From Bifidobacterium asteroides DSM 20089 (GTDB taxonomy: Bacteria > Actinomycetota > Actinomycetes > Actinomycetales > Bifidobacteriaceae), in contig NZ_CP017696.1 of assembly GCF_002715865.1 (NCBI RefSeq), forward strand, positions 1,426,001 to 1,490,000: a DNA stretch of 64,000 bases. Reading direction: 5' to 3'. Shown here in pieces: positions 7,259 to 15,520 of this stretch. The translations under genes were made by a program, and so were the position numbers. Each line of letters starts with the position of its first letter. Positions within the stretch are counted from its first letter, which is position 1. The notes beneath the pieces are model-generated. The model saw only the letters and a program-made list of their open reading frames with translations, had not been told where the DNA came from and did not search any database.

Positions 7259-7915
7259 ATGGCAAACGACGAGCAATGTCAGGATGAGGAATCCTTGCGC
7301 GAGCGGATCGTCCGCCACGAATGGGAGCAGTTCCAGCAGGTCAACAACGAAGGCGGTCCGGCAAACTGTCAGGGCAACTGGCCCATGTTCCACCAGATGC
7401 GCCTGAGCCAGTTTCTGACCTGGCCACATCCCCTGTTGACCAGTTATGCAGATGACCTGGATCAGGCAGACAAGGTGGGACGCAACCTGCTGACCGAGAA
7501 GTACGGGCGGATGATGGAGTCCACAGCCCCGGACCAGTACCACAGCAGCATCGCCCCCTACCTGCCCAGGCTGGGCCTGGATCGCCAGGAGCAGCAGGAG
7601 CGCATCATCGACCGGCAAGTGGCCTGGGCCAAGGACTTCCGCGAGCGCTACCCCCGTCTAGGTCAGGAGATGCGGGTCCTGCGAACCAGCGAGGACACGC
7701 CGGAGGCAACCTCCTTCGAGACTTATCTGCGTGGCGAACTCGGCACCTATTCGGCCCGGACGCTGGATCTTTACCAGTCCATGGTGGACCAGATCGAGGC
7801 GCGGGGTGGCAACCTGACCGAGGAAACCATCCTGGCCACGGTGCAGCTTAACGGCTTTGAGACCCTGGACGAAGCCGAACAGGCCCAGAACCGACCACCT
7901 GAACCACAATCATGA
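7259..7915 (+). CDS. DUF4125 family protein
   Basis: A 218-residue soluble protein has the start motif HEWEQFQQVNNEGGPANCQ. FHQMRLSQFLTW and the segment NLLTEKYGRMMESTAPDQYH follow, which I recognise as the DUF4125 pattern. AAAGGAG lies seven bases before ATG 7259, and the gene follows the TPR-DUF4037 gene by 12 bases, so they form an operon. DUF4037 and DUF4125 genes tend to occur together in gut Firmicutes and Actinobacteria, suggesting one biochemical unit. No catalytic motif is evident by eye. Function is unknown; modification of a small molecule or RNA with the nucleotidyltransferase partner is only a guess. Confidence 0.7.
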   Translation: MANDEQCQDEESLRERIVRHEWEQFQQVNNEGGPANCQGNWPMFHQMRLSQFLTWPHPLLTSYADDLDQADKVGRNLLTEKYGRMMESTAPDQYHSSIAPYLPRLGLDRQEQQERIIDRQVAWAKDFRERYPRLGQEMRVLRTSEDTPEATSFETYLRGELGTYSARTLDLYQSMVDQIEARGGNLTEETILATVQLNGFETLDEAEQAQNRPPEPQS

Positions 7916-7959
7916 GGTTCATCTGACCAACCAGTCACGCGGTCGGGTAGAGTTGACGG

Positions 7960-9516
7960 GTGCAAAAGCTGAAACGGGCGGGTTTTACCGCCGCCTCCTT
8001 TGTGGTCATCCTGTTGGTCATGCTCCTTGTGAACCAAGCTATGACGCCGGACTGGCAGGTGGAACCCTACCACGACCATCTGCAGGTCTCGACCCGCTCC
8101 ACTGCCGTCGCTTCAAGCCTGGGCCCCACCACTCCTGAGGGCACCCACCCGGTCAAGGAGCGAAAAATCAGCATCACTCTGGAGGGTGGAGTCCGTATTC
8201 AGGCCATCGTAAGAGAGCCCAGCGACCGCAAGGGCACCGGACCAGCCTGCCTATTCATCCATGGCGCCGGAACAGGCAAATCCTCCGAAGTGTATGGAGA
8301 CCTGGCTTCAGCCATGGCCTCGGCCGGCATCACCACCCTGGTGCCCGACAAGCGTTTGGACACCTACACCACCTTCCACCGCGACTATCAGGCCATGGCC
8401 GCCGACTATGGACAATCCCTTGATCGTCTCCGCGCCTGGCCGGGCGTGGATCCAACCAAGGTGGGCTTGTACGCCGAGTCCGAGGGCACCTGGATATCGT
8501 CCATCATGACCGCCAAGGACCCCAGCATCGCCTTCTCCATCCTGACTTCGCCTCCCGTCTACCCGGGACGACGGCAGATGGCCATGGCGGCCACCAGCTA
8601 TTTGGACCTGATTGGTGCACCCAAGGGAATCCGGAACGTGATACCCCGGCTCATGGGCATGGACCTTTCCCTGCTGGGCCTGGAGTACGCCGACTTCCCC
8701 TCCCTGCCCTATCTGGACCAATTGCGGATGCCGGTCATGATCAACTTCGGCACCATGGATGTCTCCATGCCGGTCGAGCAGGGTGCGCGCGAGATCATCA
8801 GCAGAACACACGCGAACGACAACGACAACGTGACCCTGCGCTACTATCCCACCAACCATCAGATCCGCACCGGCAGCAGGCTGGCCAAGGCCGGGTTGCC
8901 CCTGGAACCCAGATACACCCATAATCTGGAAGACTGGATCAACGCCGTGGCACTGGGCACCAAAGCCGATCAATGGTCGACTCCTATGATTGCCGGCAGC
9001 CAGCCCCATCAGCTCAATCAGGTGCCCAAGCACACGAATACAGGGTTGATACCTTCGCTGACCGCCCTGCTTACTTTGATGGCCAGTGGCCCCATTCTTC
9101 TGGCTGCCGCCCTTGTATCTGCCCTGATTGGAGCCTTGAGCTCACATCTGCGGGCTCGAGGCAAAAACCACCGACAGTCGGGTTTCAGCAAAGGCCTGAC
9201 CGGACGGCTCTGGTCGCTGGGCCTGCTAGCCGCAGGACTTATGACTGCCCTGCTGGCCTATGCCTTTACTGTGGTCCGCCGGGCGTTTGGCCTTATGCAT
9301 CTGTCCTCGATGATGGCATCATGCTGGTCCCTGTTGTCCGTCCTGTGTCTGGTACTCATCCTGCTCCTGGCGAGCACCCTGACCTGTATCTTCAGCCAAT
9401 CCGACGGCAAGCCGGCTGTTGCCGGTGCTGGCCACTGGCTGACCCTGACCCTGACCCTGCTGGGGTCCCTGGCCATCCTTGGCAGCCTGATCTTCTGGAA
9501 TATCCTGGTCTTTTAA
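7960..9516 (+). CDS. Membrane-anchored alpha/beta hydrolase with C-terminal TM bundle
   Basis: GTG start at 7960; 518 residues. An N-terminal membrane anchor (residues about 8-26, FTAASFVVILLVMLLV) leads to an extracytoplasmic alpha/beta-hydrolase domain. It shows an oxyanion-loop-like LFIHGAGTGKS (about 97), a nucleophile elbow GLYAESEGTW (about 168-177), a possible acid in NFGTMDVSMP, and a histidine in YPTNHQI. Four more hydrophobic helices follow from about 365 (LTALLTLMASGPILLAAAL) to the C-terminus. The order resembles S9/dienelactone-hydrolase-like exported esterases or peptidases, but substrate is unknown. Its last 198 bases overlap a convergent minus-strand frame. Confidence 0.7.
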   Translation: MQKLKRAGFTAASFVVILLVMLLVNQAMTPDWQVEPYHDHLQVSTRSTAVASSLGPTTPEGTHPVKERKISITLEGGVRIQAIVREPSDRKGTGPACLFIHGAGTGKSSEVYGDLASAMASAGITTLVPDKRLDTYTTFHRDYQAMAADYGQSLDRLRAWPGVDPTKVGLYAESEGTWISSIMTAKDPSIAFSILTSPPVYPGRRQMAMAATSYLDLIGAPKGIRNVIPRLMGMDLSLLGLEYADFPSLPYLDQLRMPVMINFGTMDVSMPVEQGAREIISRTHANDNDNVTLRYYPTNHQIRTGSRLAKAGLPLEPRYTHNLEDWINAVALGTKADQWSTPMIAGSQPHQLNQVPKHTNTGLIPSLTALLTLMASGPILLAAALVSALIGALSSHLRARGKNHRQSGFSKGLTGRLWSLGLLAAGLMTALLAYAFTVVRRAFGLMHLSSMMASCWSLLSVLCLVLILLLASTLTCIFSQSDGKPAVAGAGHWLTLTLTLLGSLAILGSLIFWNILVF

Positions 9517-9873
9517 GACAGATCGGGTGCGCCTTGCCGATGCCAGCCAGGCTAATACAGACGCGCCAATCAGCACCAGGCCCAGGCCGGCAAAAATCAA
9601 TGGAATAATCCGCTGCCAGGGTATGACTATGGTCAGATCCGTACCGTAACGCAGAAAGACCAATCCAAGAGCCAACATGGTCAGAGCCAAAAGTCCAATC
9701 AGGGCGCCAAAAATGATGGTAGGCAGGCTGGGGCCGCTAGGACGGACCGGCTCCGGAGGCTGCATCCGAACCTGGTATATCGGGGGTGCCTGTGATTCAA
9801 CCGGCATGACCTTGGTGGCGCGCTCCTGACGATCCAGCGGCTGGCCTCCTTCTGGTTGCTGCATATCAGTCAT
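9319..9873 (-). CDS. Two-TM membrane protein, C-terminus overlaps the convergent hydrolase
   Basis: From ATG 9873 the frame encodes 184 residues. A proline-rich cytoplasmic N-terminus leads to TM1 (TIIFGALIGLLALTMLALG) and TM2 (PLIFAGLGLVLIGASVLAW). The start overlaps the stop of the upstream PspC gene by eight bases, so the two are translationally coupled. After TM2 the frame continues for about 70 Gln/Gly/Asp-rich residues through the antisense of the hydrolase gene. That tail looks like shadow sequence, so the natural stop was probably near 9520 and has been lost. The core protein is believable; the tail is doubtful. Function is unknown, probably part of the PspC unit. Confidence 0.6.
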   Translation of the reverse strand: MTDMQQPEGGQPLDRQERATKVMPVESQAPPIYQVRMQPPEPVRPSGPSLPTIIFGALIGLLALTMLALGLVFLRYGTDLTIVIPWQRIIPLIFAGLGLVLIGASVLAWLASARRTRSVLKDQDIPEDQAAKDGQGPQQGQGQGQPVASTGNSRLAVGLAEDTGQGARQEQDEYQTQDGQQGPA

Positions 9874-11770
9874 CTTCCTGATCCTCCCCAAACTGCCATG
9901 GATTGTAGCTATAATCCCAATATTCATTGATCGAGCCGCTGTAGAGCTGCGCCCGCTTCGGCTGGGTAGCGCTCCCCTGGGCTTGCACGGTGACCCGTGC
10001 ACCGTCCATGAGATTGGCTTCGACGATCAATTCGGGATCGTCGGGCATATGCCACTGATCCTCCTTGGATGCTCGCAGGGCTTCCTCCCAATTGCGTCGT
10101 GCAGCTGATGACGACGTATTGCCCCACCACATCCGGTTTCCCTGTTCCGTCTCGGTTATCCAGTCAGCCGCGCCTGATCCCAAGACCCTGTAGAGGTCGG
10201 CGTGCTCCCTGTAGGACAAACTGCATCCCTTAGGAATGAGCAGGCGAACGTCAGCATAGGCCACAGCCAGGCGGACGGTGCCCGTCGGGCAGCCTGAGAC
10301 TGTGCTCACCGCATCATCCATAATCTGAACACGATGGGTGCCGTGTTCCCGCTCATAACCAGTCAGGTCAATGACGGCACTTCCCTGATCCTGCGGGTCT
10401 CCGACCAGCGCAATGCCGCGGCGGTAACGTCTCATGTCCGCACTGCTCGCCCCCAACGAGCGCCCATAGTTGTTGCCGTTAACCTGAACTGTGGCGTAGT
10501 CGGCCAAGATCCTGCGGTTCTGGGTTTGCTCAATGCCTGGTATGGCCGAACCGGTAGCCAGAATCAGAACAACCAGGCTGGCCATCAAGGCAATGGGAGT
10601 CAATCCTCCTGACCTGCGGCCCATCAAGCCCAGAATCAGTATGACCACGCCAAGTGCCAGCGTGACGCATCCAGCCCAGATCAGAGCATAGGCCAAGGCC
10701 GCATTCAATCCGCGATAGGGGTTCGTGGCCATCCACCAGACCCCTGCCCCGGAGACCAGGATCAGTCCTGACAGAAGACTGACCAGCACAGGTCCGGCGG
10801 GACGACGCCGCAGCCGGGGCGGAACCGACGGAGCCTTACGGGTCATTCCCGGCCCCGTCGGGAATGACCCGGCTGTGCCATAGCCCGGCCAGGCACTGAA
10901 TCCATATGACTGATTCATGTTCCCAGCAGGTTCTGCAGGGCCTTCTGCCCCCGTCCAACCTCCGGGAGCTGCACCAGCGATGGGATTGCCCCCATATTGC
11001 GTATTATTCGAATCGCTGCCGGCGTTTGCCGAATCCTCCGTCTCAGAGATGGGTCCGGGAGAGGTTACCTCCCCTTGTTGCTCCAAAGTTCCATATGAAT
11101 CGGAATGCTCTGGCTGGTCCTTGCATCCTTCCGAACTCGCATCACTTGCTGTCTGTGTATTGCTTCGCGTCCCTGTGTAATCCTGGTATCCCTCATATCC
11201 CGAAAAACTTGGGTGCTCAGGCTGATTCGAATACCGCTGCGAACCTGCACCACTCGGTCGTTGCGAATACTGCGGTCCCATCACCCAAGGATCGCCCGAA
11301 ACCGGTCTGCCTGCATCCGGCCCAGCCCAATACCCTCTCTGGTACTCCAGGGCCTTATTGCGACTCCACCGGATAAGGAGATACAAAATCAACGCACCCA
11401 AAGCCAAGGAAATGATTCCGACTCCAGGAATCAGGATGGCCAGCAGCCAGTAAATGATGATACCCACCATGGAAGCGTGCCAAATCCCGTGAATCAGCTC
11501 CTGGGCGATAATGACCCCACGCCGGTCCGGCAAGACGAACCAGGCAAAACCGTAGAAGGCTGCACCGGTGCCGAAGAGGAAGACCGCCAAAATCATCAGC
11601 GCCCTGACCAGGGTCACGCTCCAGCCCAGCCGACGGGCCAAGGCTACGCAGACGCCGCCGATCCATCCCTGGTCGCGGATCAGATAGGACTCCCTGCAGG
11701 AGCGGAAGAACTTGTCGGACTTCCGCTGCCAGCCGTTATCAGGGCCATTGCCGTTCATGTCGCTACTCAT
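9866..11770 (-). CDS. PspC-domain membrane protein
   Basis: The 634-residue protein carries a PspC domain at about 33-92 (GWIGGVCVALARRLGWS, ending FAWFVLPDRRG). A second hydrophobic pair (IIYWLLAILIPGVGIISLAL) follows, then a long Pro/Gly/Ser/Gln-rich linker (about 165-315). There are three to four more TM segments (VLVSLLSGLILVSGAGVWW, TLALGVVILILGLMG, LMASLVVLILATG) and a C-terminal extracytoplasmic domain of about 200 residues. It diverges from a PspC-histidine kinase gene. In actinobacteria this trio handles envelope stress. The C-terminal domain probably faces outside and may be the sensing or binding part. Confidence 0.8.
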   Translation of the reverse strand: MSSDMNGNGPDNGWQRKSDKFFRSCRESYLIRDQGWIGGVCVALARRLGWSVTLVRALMILAVFLFGTGAAFYGFAWFVLPDRRGVIIAQELIHGIWHASMVGIIIYWLLAILIPGVGIISLALGALILYLLIRWSRNKALEYQRGYWAGPDAGRPVSGDPWVMGPQYSQRPSGAGSQRYSNQPEHPSFSGYEGYQDYTGTRSNTQTASDASSEGCKDQPEHSDSYGTLEQQGEVTSPGPISETEDSANAGSDSNNTQYGGNPIAGAAPGGWTGAEGPAEPAGNMNQSYGFSAWPGYGTAGSFPTGPGMTRKAPSVPPRLRRRPAGPVLVSLLSGLILVSGAGVWWMATNPYRGLNAALAYALIWAGCVTLALGVVILILGLMGRRSGGLTPIALMASLVVLILATGSAIPGIEQTQNRRILADYATVQVNGNNYGRSLGASSADMRRYRRGIALVGDPQDQGSAVIDLTGYEREHGTHRVQIMDDAVSTVSGCPTGTVRLAVAYADVRLLIPKGCSLSYREHADLYRVLGSGAADWITETEQGNRMWWGNTSSSAARRNWEEALRASKEDQWHMPDDPELIVEANLMDGARVTVQAQGSATQPKRAQLYSGSINEYWDYSYNPWQFGEDQEDD

Positions 11771-11883
11771 ATCTTCATTACAACACCCAGCGATCGCAAA
11801 TCTTATGGGGGAACACCCTGATTCGACCCTGATTTCTTCTGCTTATCGCCTTATCGGCACCATCCGAAAACGATAATGGAAGC
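11771..11883. promoter_or_regulatory. Divergent promoter region with two leaderless-type starts
   Basis: On the plus side GATAAT (11872-11877) is followed by six bases and then the kinase ATG. On the minus side TGTAAT (complement of 11777-11782) is also six bases from the PspC-protein ATG. Neither gene has a well-spaced Shine-Dalgarno. The geometry puts each transcription start at or next to the A of ATG, as in leaderless actinobacterial mRNAs. The -35 boxes are weak. Confidence 0.45.
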
Positions 11884-13197
11884 ATGAACGCTCCCATGCA
11901 GGAACAGCAAATGCTGAAGGAACCACCTCCTCTGCACCCTGCGCGCATGCCCCTGATGAGGCCGCACAAGGGCAGAATCCTGTGCGGAGTCTGCAAGGGT
12001 ATCAGCTTGCATCTGGGCATTCCCGTCTTCTGGATACGCCTGGTCATGGTTCTCCTGGCTCCCAAAATGATCACCTGCGTGGTCTATTGCTTTCTTTGGT
12101 TGATACTGCCCCAGGGCGATCCCACCCAGGCAGTCCAACCGAATGACCCGCGGTCGGCTCCGCTGGCACCCAGCATCCTTACTGAACAATCAGGTCAGAA
12201 GGAGAATCACAGCATCACCCCCGGGCGAATAACCAGACTGGTGGCAGGCCTGGGCATCATCCTCCTGCTGACCGCGGTTTTTCTGCTCAACAGCGGTATG
12301 CGCCCCGCCTTTGTCGTCCCCTGCCTGCTTTTCTGCGCCGGACTGGTACTGGCCTGGCTGAGACCGGAAAACCAAGGAACCGGCTACCACATGCCGGCCC
12401 TGATCGGCAGCCTGGCACTGATCCTGTCGGCAGCGGTGATCTTCCTGCTGTCCACCCAGGAATTGCCTTGGGCCCTGACCCTGATAGTCCTGGCCGGCCT
12501 GCTTCTTATAGGCGTGACCGCAGTGGTTGTGCCCTGGGTCGGCTCGATCCTCAGCCAGCTGGGCGATGAACGAGCCATGAAGGAACGCGAGGAGGAGCGG
12601 GCCGATATGGCAGCTCACCTGCATGATGGAGTCCTGCAGACCCTGGCTCTGATCCAGCTGCATGCCGACGATCCGCATACCGTCTTCTCTCTGGCCCGAT
12701 CCCAGGAGCGCGATCTGCGCAACTGGCTCTATCAGGAACGCACCCCCTCAGACCGGTCAGTCAGCACAGGGCTGAGCCAGATAGCCGCACAGGTGGAGGA
12801 CGAATCCGGCAAGCCGATCGAGGTGGTCACCGTAGGCGACGCCATGCCCTGCGCCCAGACCGATGCCCTGCTCAACGCGGCCCGGCAGGCCCTGGTAAAT
12901 GCCGTCACCCACGGCGGAGAACCCATCTCCGTCTATTGCGAGGCCCGCAGGAATCAGGTTGAGGTCTACGTGCGCGACCACGGATCGGGCTTCGATATGG
13001 ATGCGATCCCAGCTGACCGTCTGGGAATCCGAGAGTCCATCATCGGACGGATTCGTCGGCGTGGCGGCAGGGTTGAAATCGTCTCCCGTCCCGGCTGGGG
13101 CACCGAGGTCAGAATGCATATGCCGCTGTCCGAGGCCAGCCAGCATCAGGAGGGCACGGTTGGTCAGGCCGAAAAAGGGACTGATACCCCGCAATGA
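11884..13197 (+). CDS. PspC-domain histidine kinase (NarL/LuxR type)
   Basis: 437 residues. A PspC domain at about 25-80 (GRILCGVCKGISLHLGIP) is followed by about five TM helices (for example LVAGLGIILLLTAVFLLNSG and ALTLIVLAGLLLIGVTAVV). The HisKA_3 phosphoacceptor helix is ADMAAHLHDGVLQTL, with the histidine at about residue 247. The HATPase domain has an N-box near LLNAARQALVNAVTHGG and a G-box VRDHGSGFD. It signals to the LuxR-type regulator 100 bases downstream. The PspC module probably senses membrane state together with the divergent PspC protein. Gene order kinase then regulator supports one two-component system. Confidence 0.88.
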   Translation: MNAPMQEQQMLKEPPPLHPARMPLMRPHKGRILCGVCKGISLHLGIPVFWIRLVMVLLAPKMITCVVYCFLWLILPQGDPTQAVQPNDPRSAPLAPSILTEQSGQKENHSITPGRITRLVAGLGIILLLTAVFLLNSGMRPAFVVPCLLFCAGLVLAWLRPENQGTGYHMPALIGSLALILSAAVIFLLSTQELPWALTLIVLAGLLLIGVTAVVVPWVGSILSQLGDERAMKEREEERADMAAHLHDGVLQTLALIQLHADDPHTVFSLARSQERDLRNWLYQERTPSDRSVSTGLSQIAAQVEDESGKPIEVVTVGDAMPCAQTDALLNAARQALVNAVTHGGEPISVYCEARRNQVEVYVRDHGSGFDMDAIPADRLGIRESIIGRIRRRGGRVEIVSRPGWGTEVRMHMPLSEASQHQEGTVGQAEKGTDTPQ

Positions 13198-13296
13198 TAG
13201 GATGCATGGTGAACCATTCATTCACAGACGCATGCCGGTCCGATCCCATCCACACTTGAGGACCCAGCGTCGGGAAAGGCGGGCTGAACCACGCCC

Positions 13297-13998
13297 ATGA
13301 CCACGACTGCAGCAGAGCCCCATCAAGCCGGAAATGGGCCCGCAAGCATCCGTGTAGCCGTCGTCGACGACCATGAGATGTTCCGCACCGGCGTCATCAC
13401 CACACTGCAGCCGCATTTTCATGTCGTAGGCCAGGCGGCAGACGTGGAATCCTCCATCCTTATGGTCAGGCAGACACGGCCCGATGTGGTTCTACTGGAT
13501 GTGCACGTGCCCGGTGGCCAGGGCGGCGGGGGCGCCGAAATCCTGAGCCGCTCCCATCCCCTCTCCCCGCAGTCGGTCTTTCTGGCCCTTTCCGTATCCG
13601 ACTCGCCCAGGGACGTGGGCTCGGTCATCCGCGCCGGAGCCCGTGGTTACGTGACCAAGACCATCTCCGCCAAGGACCTGGTCTCCTCAATCCGTCAGGT
13701 TCACGAAGGGTACGCTGTCTTCTCCCCCAAGCTGGCTGGATTCGTGCTCTCCGCCTTCCAGGAGGACGAGGCAGCGGATGCCGGACTGGCAGAAGACGAC
13801 GAACTGGATCGACTCTCCGCGCGCGAGCAGGAAGTCATGCGCCTGATTGCCCGCGGCTACACCTATCGCGAGGTGGCCTCCGAGCTTTTCATCTCCATCA
13901 AGACGGTTGAGAGCCATGTCTCCAACGTCCTGCGCAAACTCCAGTTATCCAACCGAACCGAACTGACCCGCTGGGCCGCAGACCGCCGTATCGTCTGA
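13297..13998 (+). CDS. LuxR/NarL-family response regulator
   Basis: 233 residues. The receiver domain begins IRVAVVDDHEMFRTGV, with the phosphoacceptor Asp at residue 68 in VVLLDVHVPGGQ and the switch/lysine region GYVTKTISAKD. The LuxR helix-turn-helix spans about 163-228 (LSAREQEVMRLIARGYT, SIKTVESHVSNVLRKL). It lies downstream of the PspC-histidine kinase and is the expected partner. Likely targets are the divergent PspC genes themselves, which would give autoregulation. A Gly-rich insertion (GGQGGGGAE) after the phosphorylation loop is slightly unusual. The 99-base gap before it has no clear hairpin. Confidence 0.9.
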   Translation: MTTTAAEPHQAGNGPASIRVAVVDDHEMFRTGVITTLQPHFHVVGQAADVESSILMVRQTRPDVVLLDVHVPGGQGGGGAEILSRSHPLSPQSVFLALSVSDSPRDVGSVIRAGARGYVTKTISAKDLVSSIRQVHEGYAVFSPKLAGFVLSAFQEDEAADAGLAEDDELDRLSAREQEVMRLIARGYTYREVASELFISIKTVESHVSNVLRKLQLSNRTELTRWAADRRIV

Positions 13999-14006
13999 AC
14001 GTCCGC

Positions 14007-14726
14007 TCAGCAGGCGATACCGCGCTGACGAAGAAGCCGACGCAGACTGCTGATGTCATGGGCAATTATTCCCTCCATGCCTAGTCGGTCAGCCATGGCA
14101 ACATGCTCAGGATCCGCATCAACGAAGATCGTATGCCCTGGGCTGATGGCGAAGCGACGTAGGGCCAGACGATAGAAGAGCGAATCGGAGAGGTCCAGAT
14201 GCTCCTGGGATGAAATCAGGACACCTTTCAGGGCAGAGAGCGGCGAAAGCACCTCGGATACCGACTCGATCAACTGACGGGTTGTTGCCGACAGGCCCCA
14301 AAGGGTCAGGCCAGCTCGGCACAAATCCTCCAGCAGCTCCGACGCTCCAGGAAAAAGGCCCTTCACTGTCAGGGTGTAGTTTTCCAGACAGACACGAACC
14401 ACCCAGGCGACCGCAGGCCCTTGAGTGGTTTCATAGTCGGCCAGTGCTTGCTGTGGGTCCACGCCCAGATTGATCTGTCTTCTGACGCAGGCGAAGCCCC
14501 AAGGGTCCTCCGGGTCCAGCACCATATCGACCACCCCGTCAGGGTACTGTCCAACCAGGGCTCGGCGCGGGTCCCAATCCACCAAGGTCCCAGGCAGAGC
14601 GAAGAGAATGCTGCCGCCGGGAGCCGCGGGATCGGGACGGTCGTCGCTGAATATATCCTCGCCTGACAAGTCGTCCGATACACCTTGGCCAGATTCCTGC
14701 AGGAACTCCTGATGCTGCCTTGCCAT
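14007..14726 (-). CDS. HAD-like protein lacking the catalytic DxD
   Basis: From ATG 14726 the product has 239 residues; a TTG at 14789 would add 21. The HAD fold is evident: the motif I region SILFALPGTLVDWDP, a cap with CLENYTLTVKGLFPGASELL, a motif II-like WGLSATT, and motif IV FVDADPEHVAMADRLG. Motif I normally reads FDxDGT. Here the nucleophile Asp is Ala and the second Asp is Pro, so phosphoaspartate chemistry should be impossible. The rest of the frame is intact, which argues for a pseudo-enzyme rather than a decaying gene. It converges on the response regulator with an eight-base gap. Role unknown. Confidence 0.7.
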   Translation of the reverse strand: MARQHQEFLQESGQGVSDDLSGEDIFSDDRPDPAAPGGSILFALPGTLVDWDPRRALVGQYPDGVVDMVLDPEDPWGFACVRRQINLGVDPQQALADYETTQGPAVAWVVRVCLENYTLTVKGLFPGASELLEDLCRAGLTLWGLSATTRQLIESVSEVLSPLSALKGVLISSQEHLDLSDSLFYRLALRRFAISPGHTIFVDADPEHVAMADRLGMEGIIAHDISSLRRLLRQRGIAC

Positions 14727-14898
14727 GCCCCCAGAATAAACATCTGGACCTACAGGGCCTGCGGCAGATTCCAGTCGATATGTGGTCAATCACTAGGTGG
14801 AGGTCATTGTATGGATATATTGAGGCCAGTAATGGTAGGATTTTACGTTTTGCTACCTGCCCAGGGCGGAAGTCCCGCCCGGCACGAAAGGAGCCGTC

Positions 14899-15510
14899 AT
14901 GCGTCGGCTGCTGCTCACATCATCATTCTCCGCTACCGCTGACAGGCTGCCCGCCTTCCTCGAAGACTCGCCCAAGAATCATACGGTGGCTTTCATCCCA
15001 ACGGCCAGTCTTCCACAGCGTTCGGATGGTTATGTCCAGGAGGCTCGCCAGGCTTTCACCGACATGGGTTGCCGGATTGACAACCTGGAAGTCTCGACCG
15101 CGGATGCAGAGACCATACGCCAGAGCCTGGAGGATGACGACCTGATCTATCTGTCCGGCGGCAACACCTTCTTTTTGCTACAGGAACTGCGTCGCTCAGG
15201 AGCTGCTGATCTGATCAAGCATCAAGTGGATCAGGGCAAACCTTACATCGGCGAATCAGCCGGCGCTGTGGTGACCGGTCCCGATATAGGCTTCCTGGAT
15301 GCCATGGATCCACGCTCTGCCGCCCCGGATCTAGACTCCACCGTCGGGCTGGGCCTGGTGGACTTCCGTCTCCTCCCCCACCTCGATTCCGAACCATTCG
15401 CCGAGGTGACCAGGAAAATTCTGGACCGCTACGGCGACGATGGACCCATGGTGGCCATCAGCAACACCCAGGCCGTGGCAGTCCACGGGCAGTGCCTGAC
15501 CATCCTTTAA
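14899..15510 (+). CDS. Peptidase E-like serine peptidase (S51)
   Basis: 203 residues, with AAGGAG before ATG 14899. The fold markers of S51 peptidases are visible: IPTASLPQRSDGYV near 35, a DDLIYLSGGNTFFLLQELR segment near 80, and the nucleophile elbow GESAGAVVTGPDI near 116. The serine in GxSAG is the expected nucleophile. The family cleaves Asp-X dipeptides in the cytoplasm or acts on cyanophycin-like peptides. No signal peptide. The C-terminal region (GLGLVDFRLLPHLD, then NTQAVAVHG) matches the family. It stands alone, convergent with the ClC gene. Confidence 0.82.
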   Translation: MRRLLLTSSFSATADRLPAFLEDSPKNHTVAFIPTASLPQRSDGYVQEARQAFTDMGCRIDNLEVSTADAETIRQSLEDDDLIYLSGGNTFFLLQELRRSGAADLIKHQVDQGKPYIGESAGAVVTGPDIGFLDAMDPRSAAPDLDSTVGLGLVDFRLLPHLDSEPFAEVTRKILDRYGDDGPMVAISNTQAVAVHGQCLTIL

Positions 15511-15520
15511 AGAAGACCCG

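Noticed and set aside
7259-7915. HEPN RNase in the DUF4125 protein from an R-x5-H near the N-terminus
   Set aside because: The match depends on one weak pattern at a position that I recall as variable in the family, so it does not support a nuclease call.
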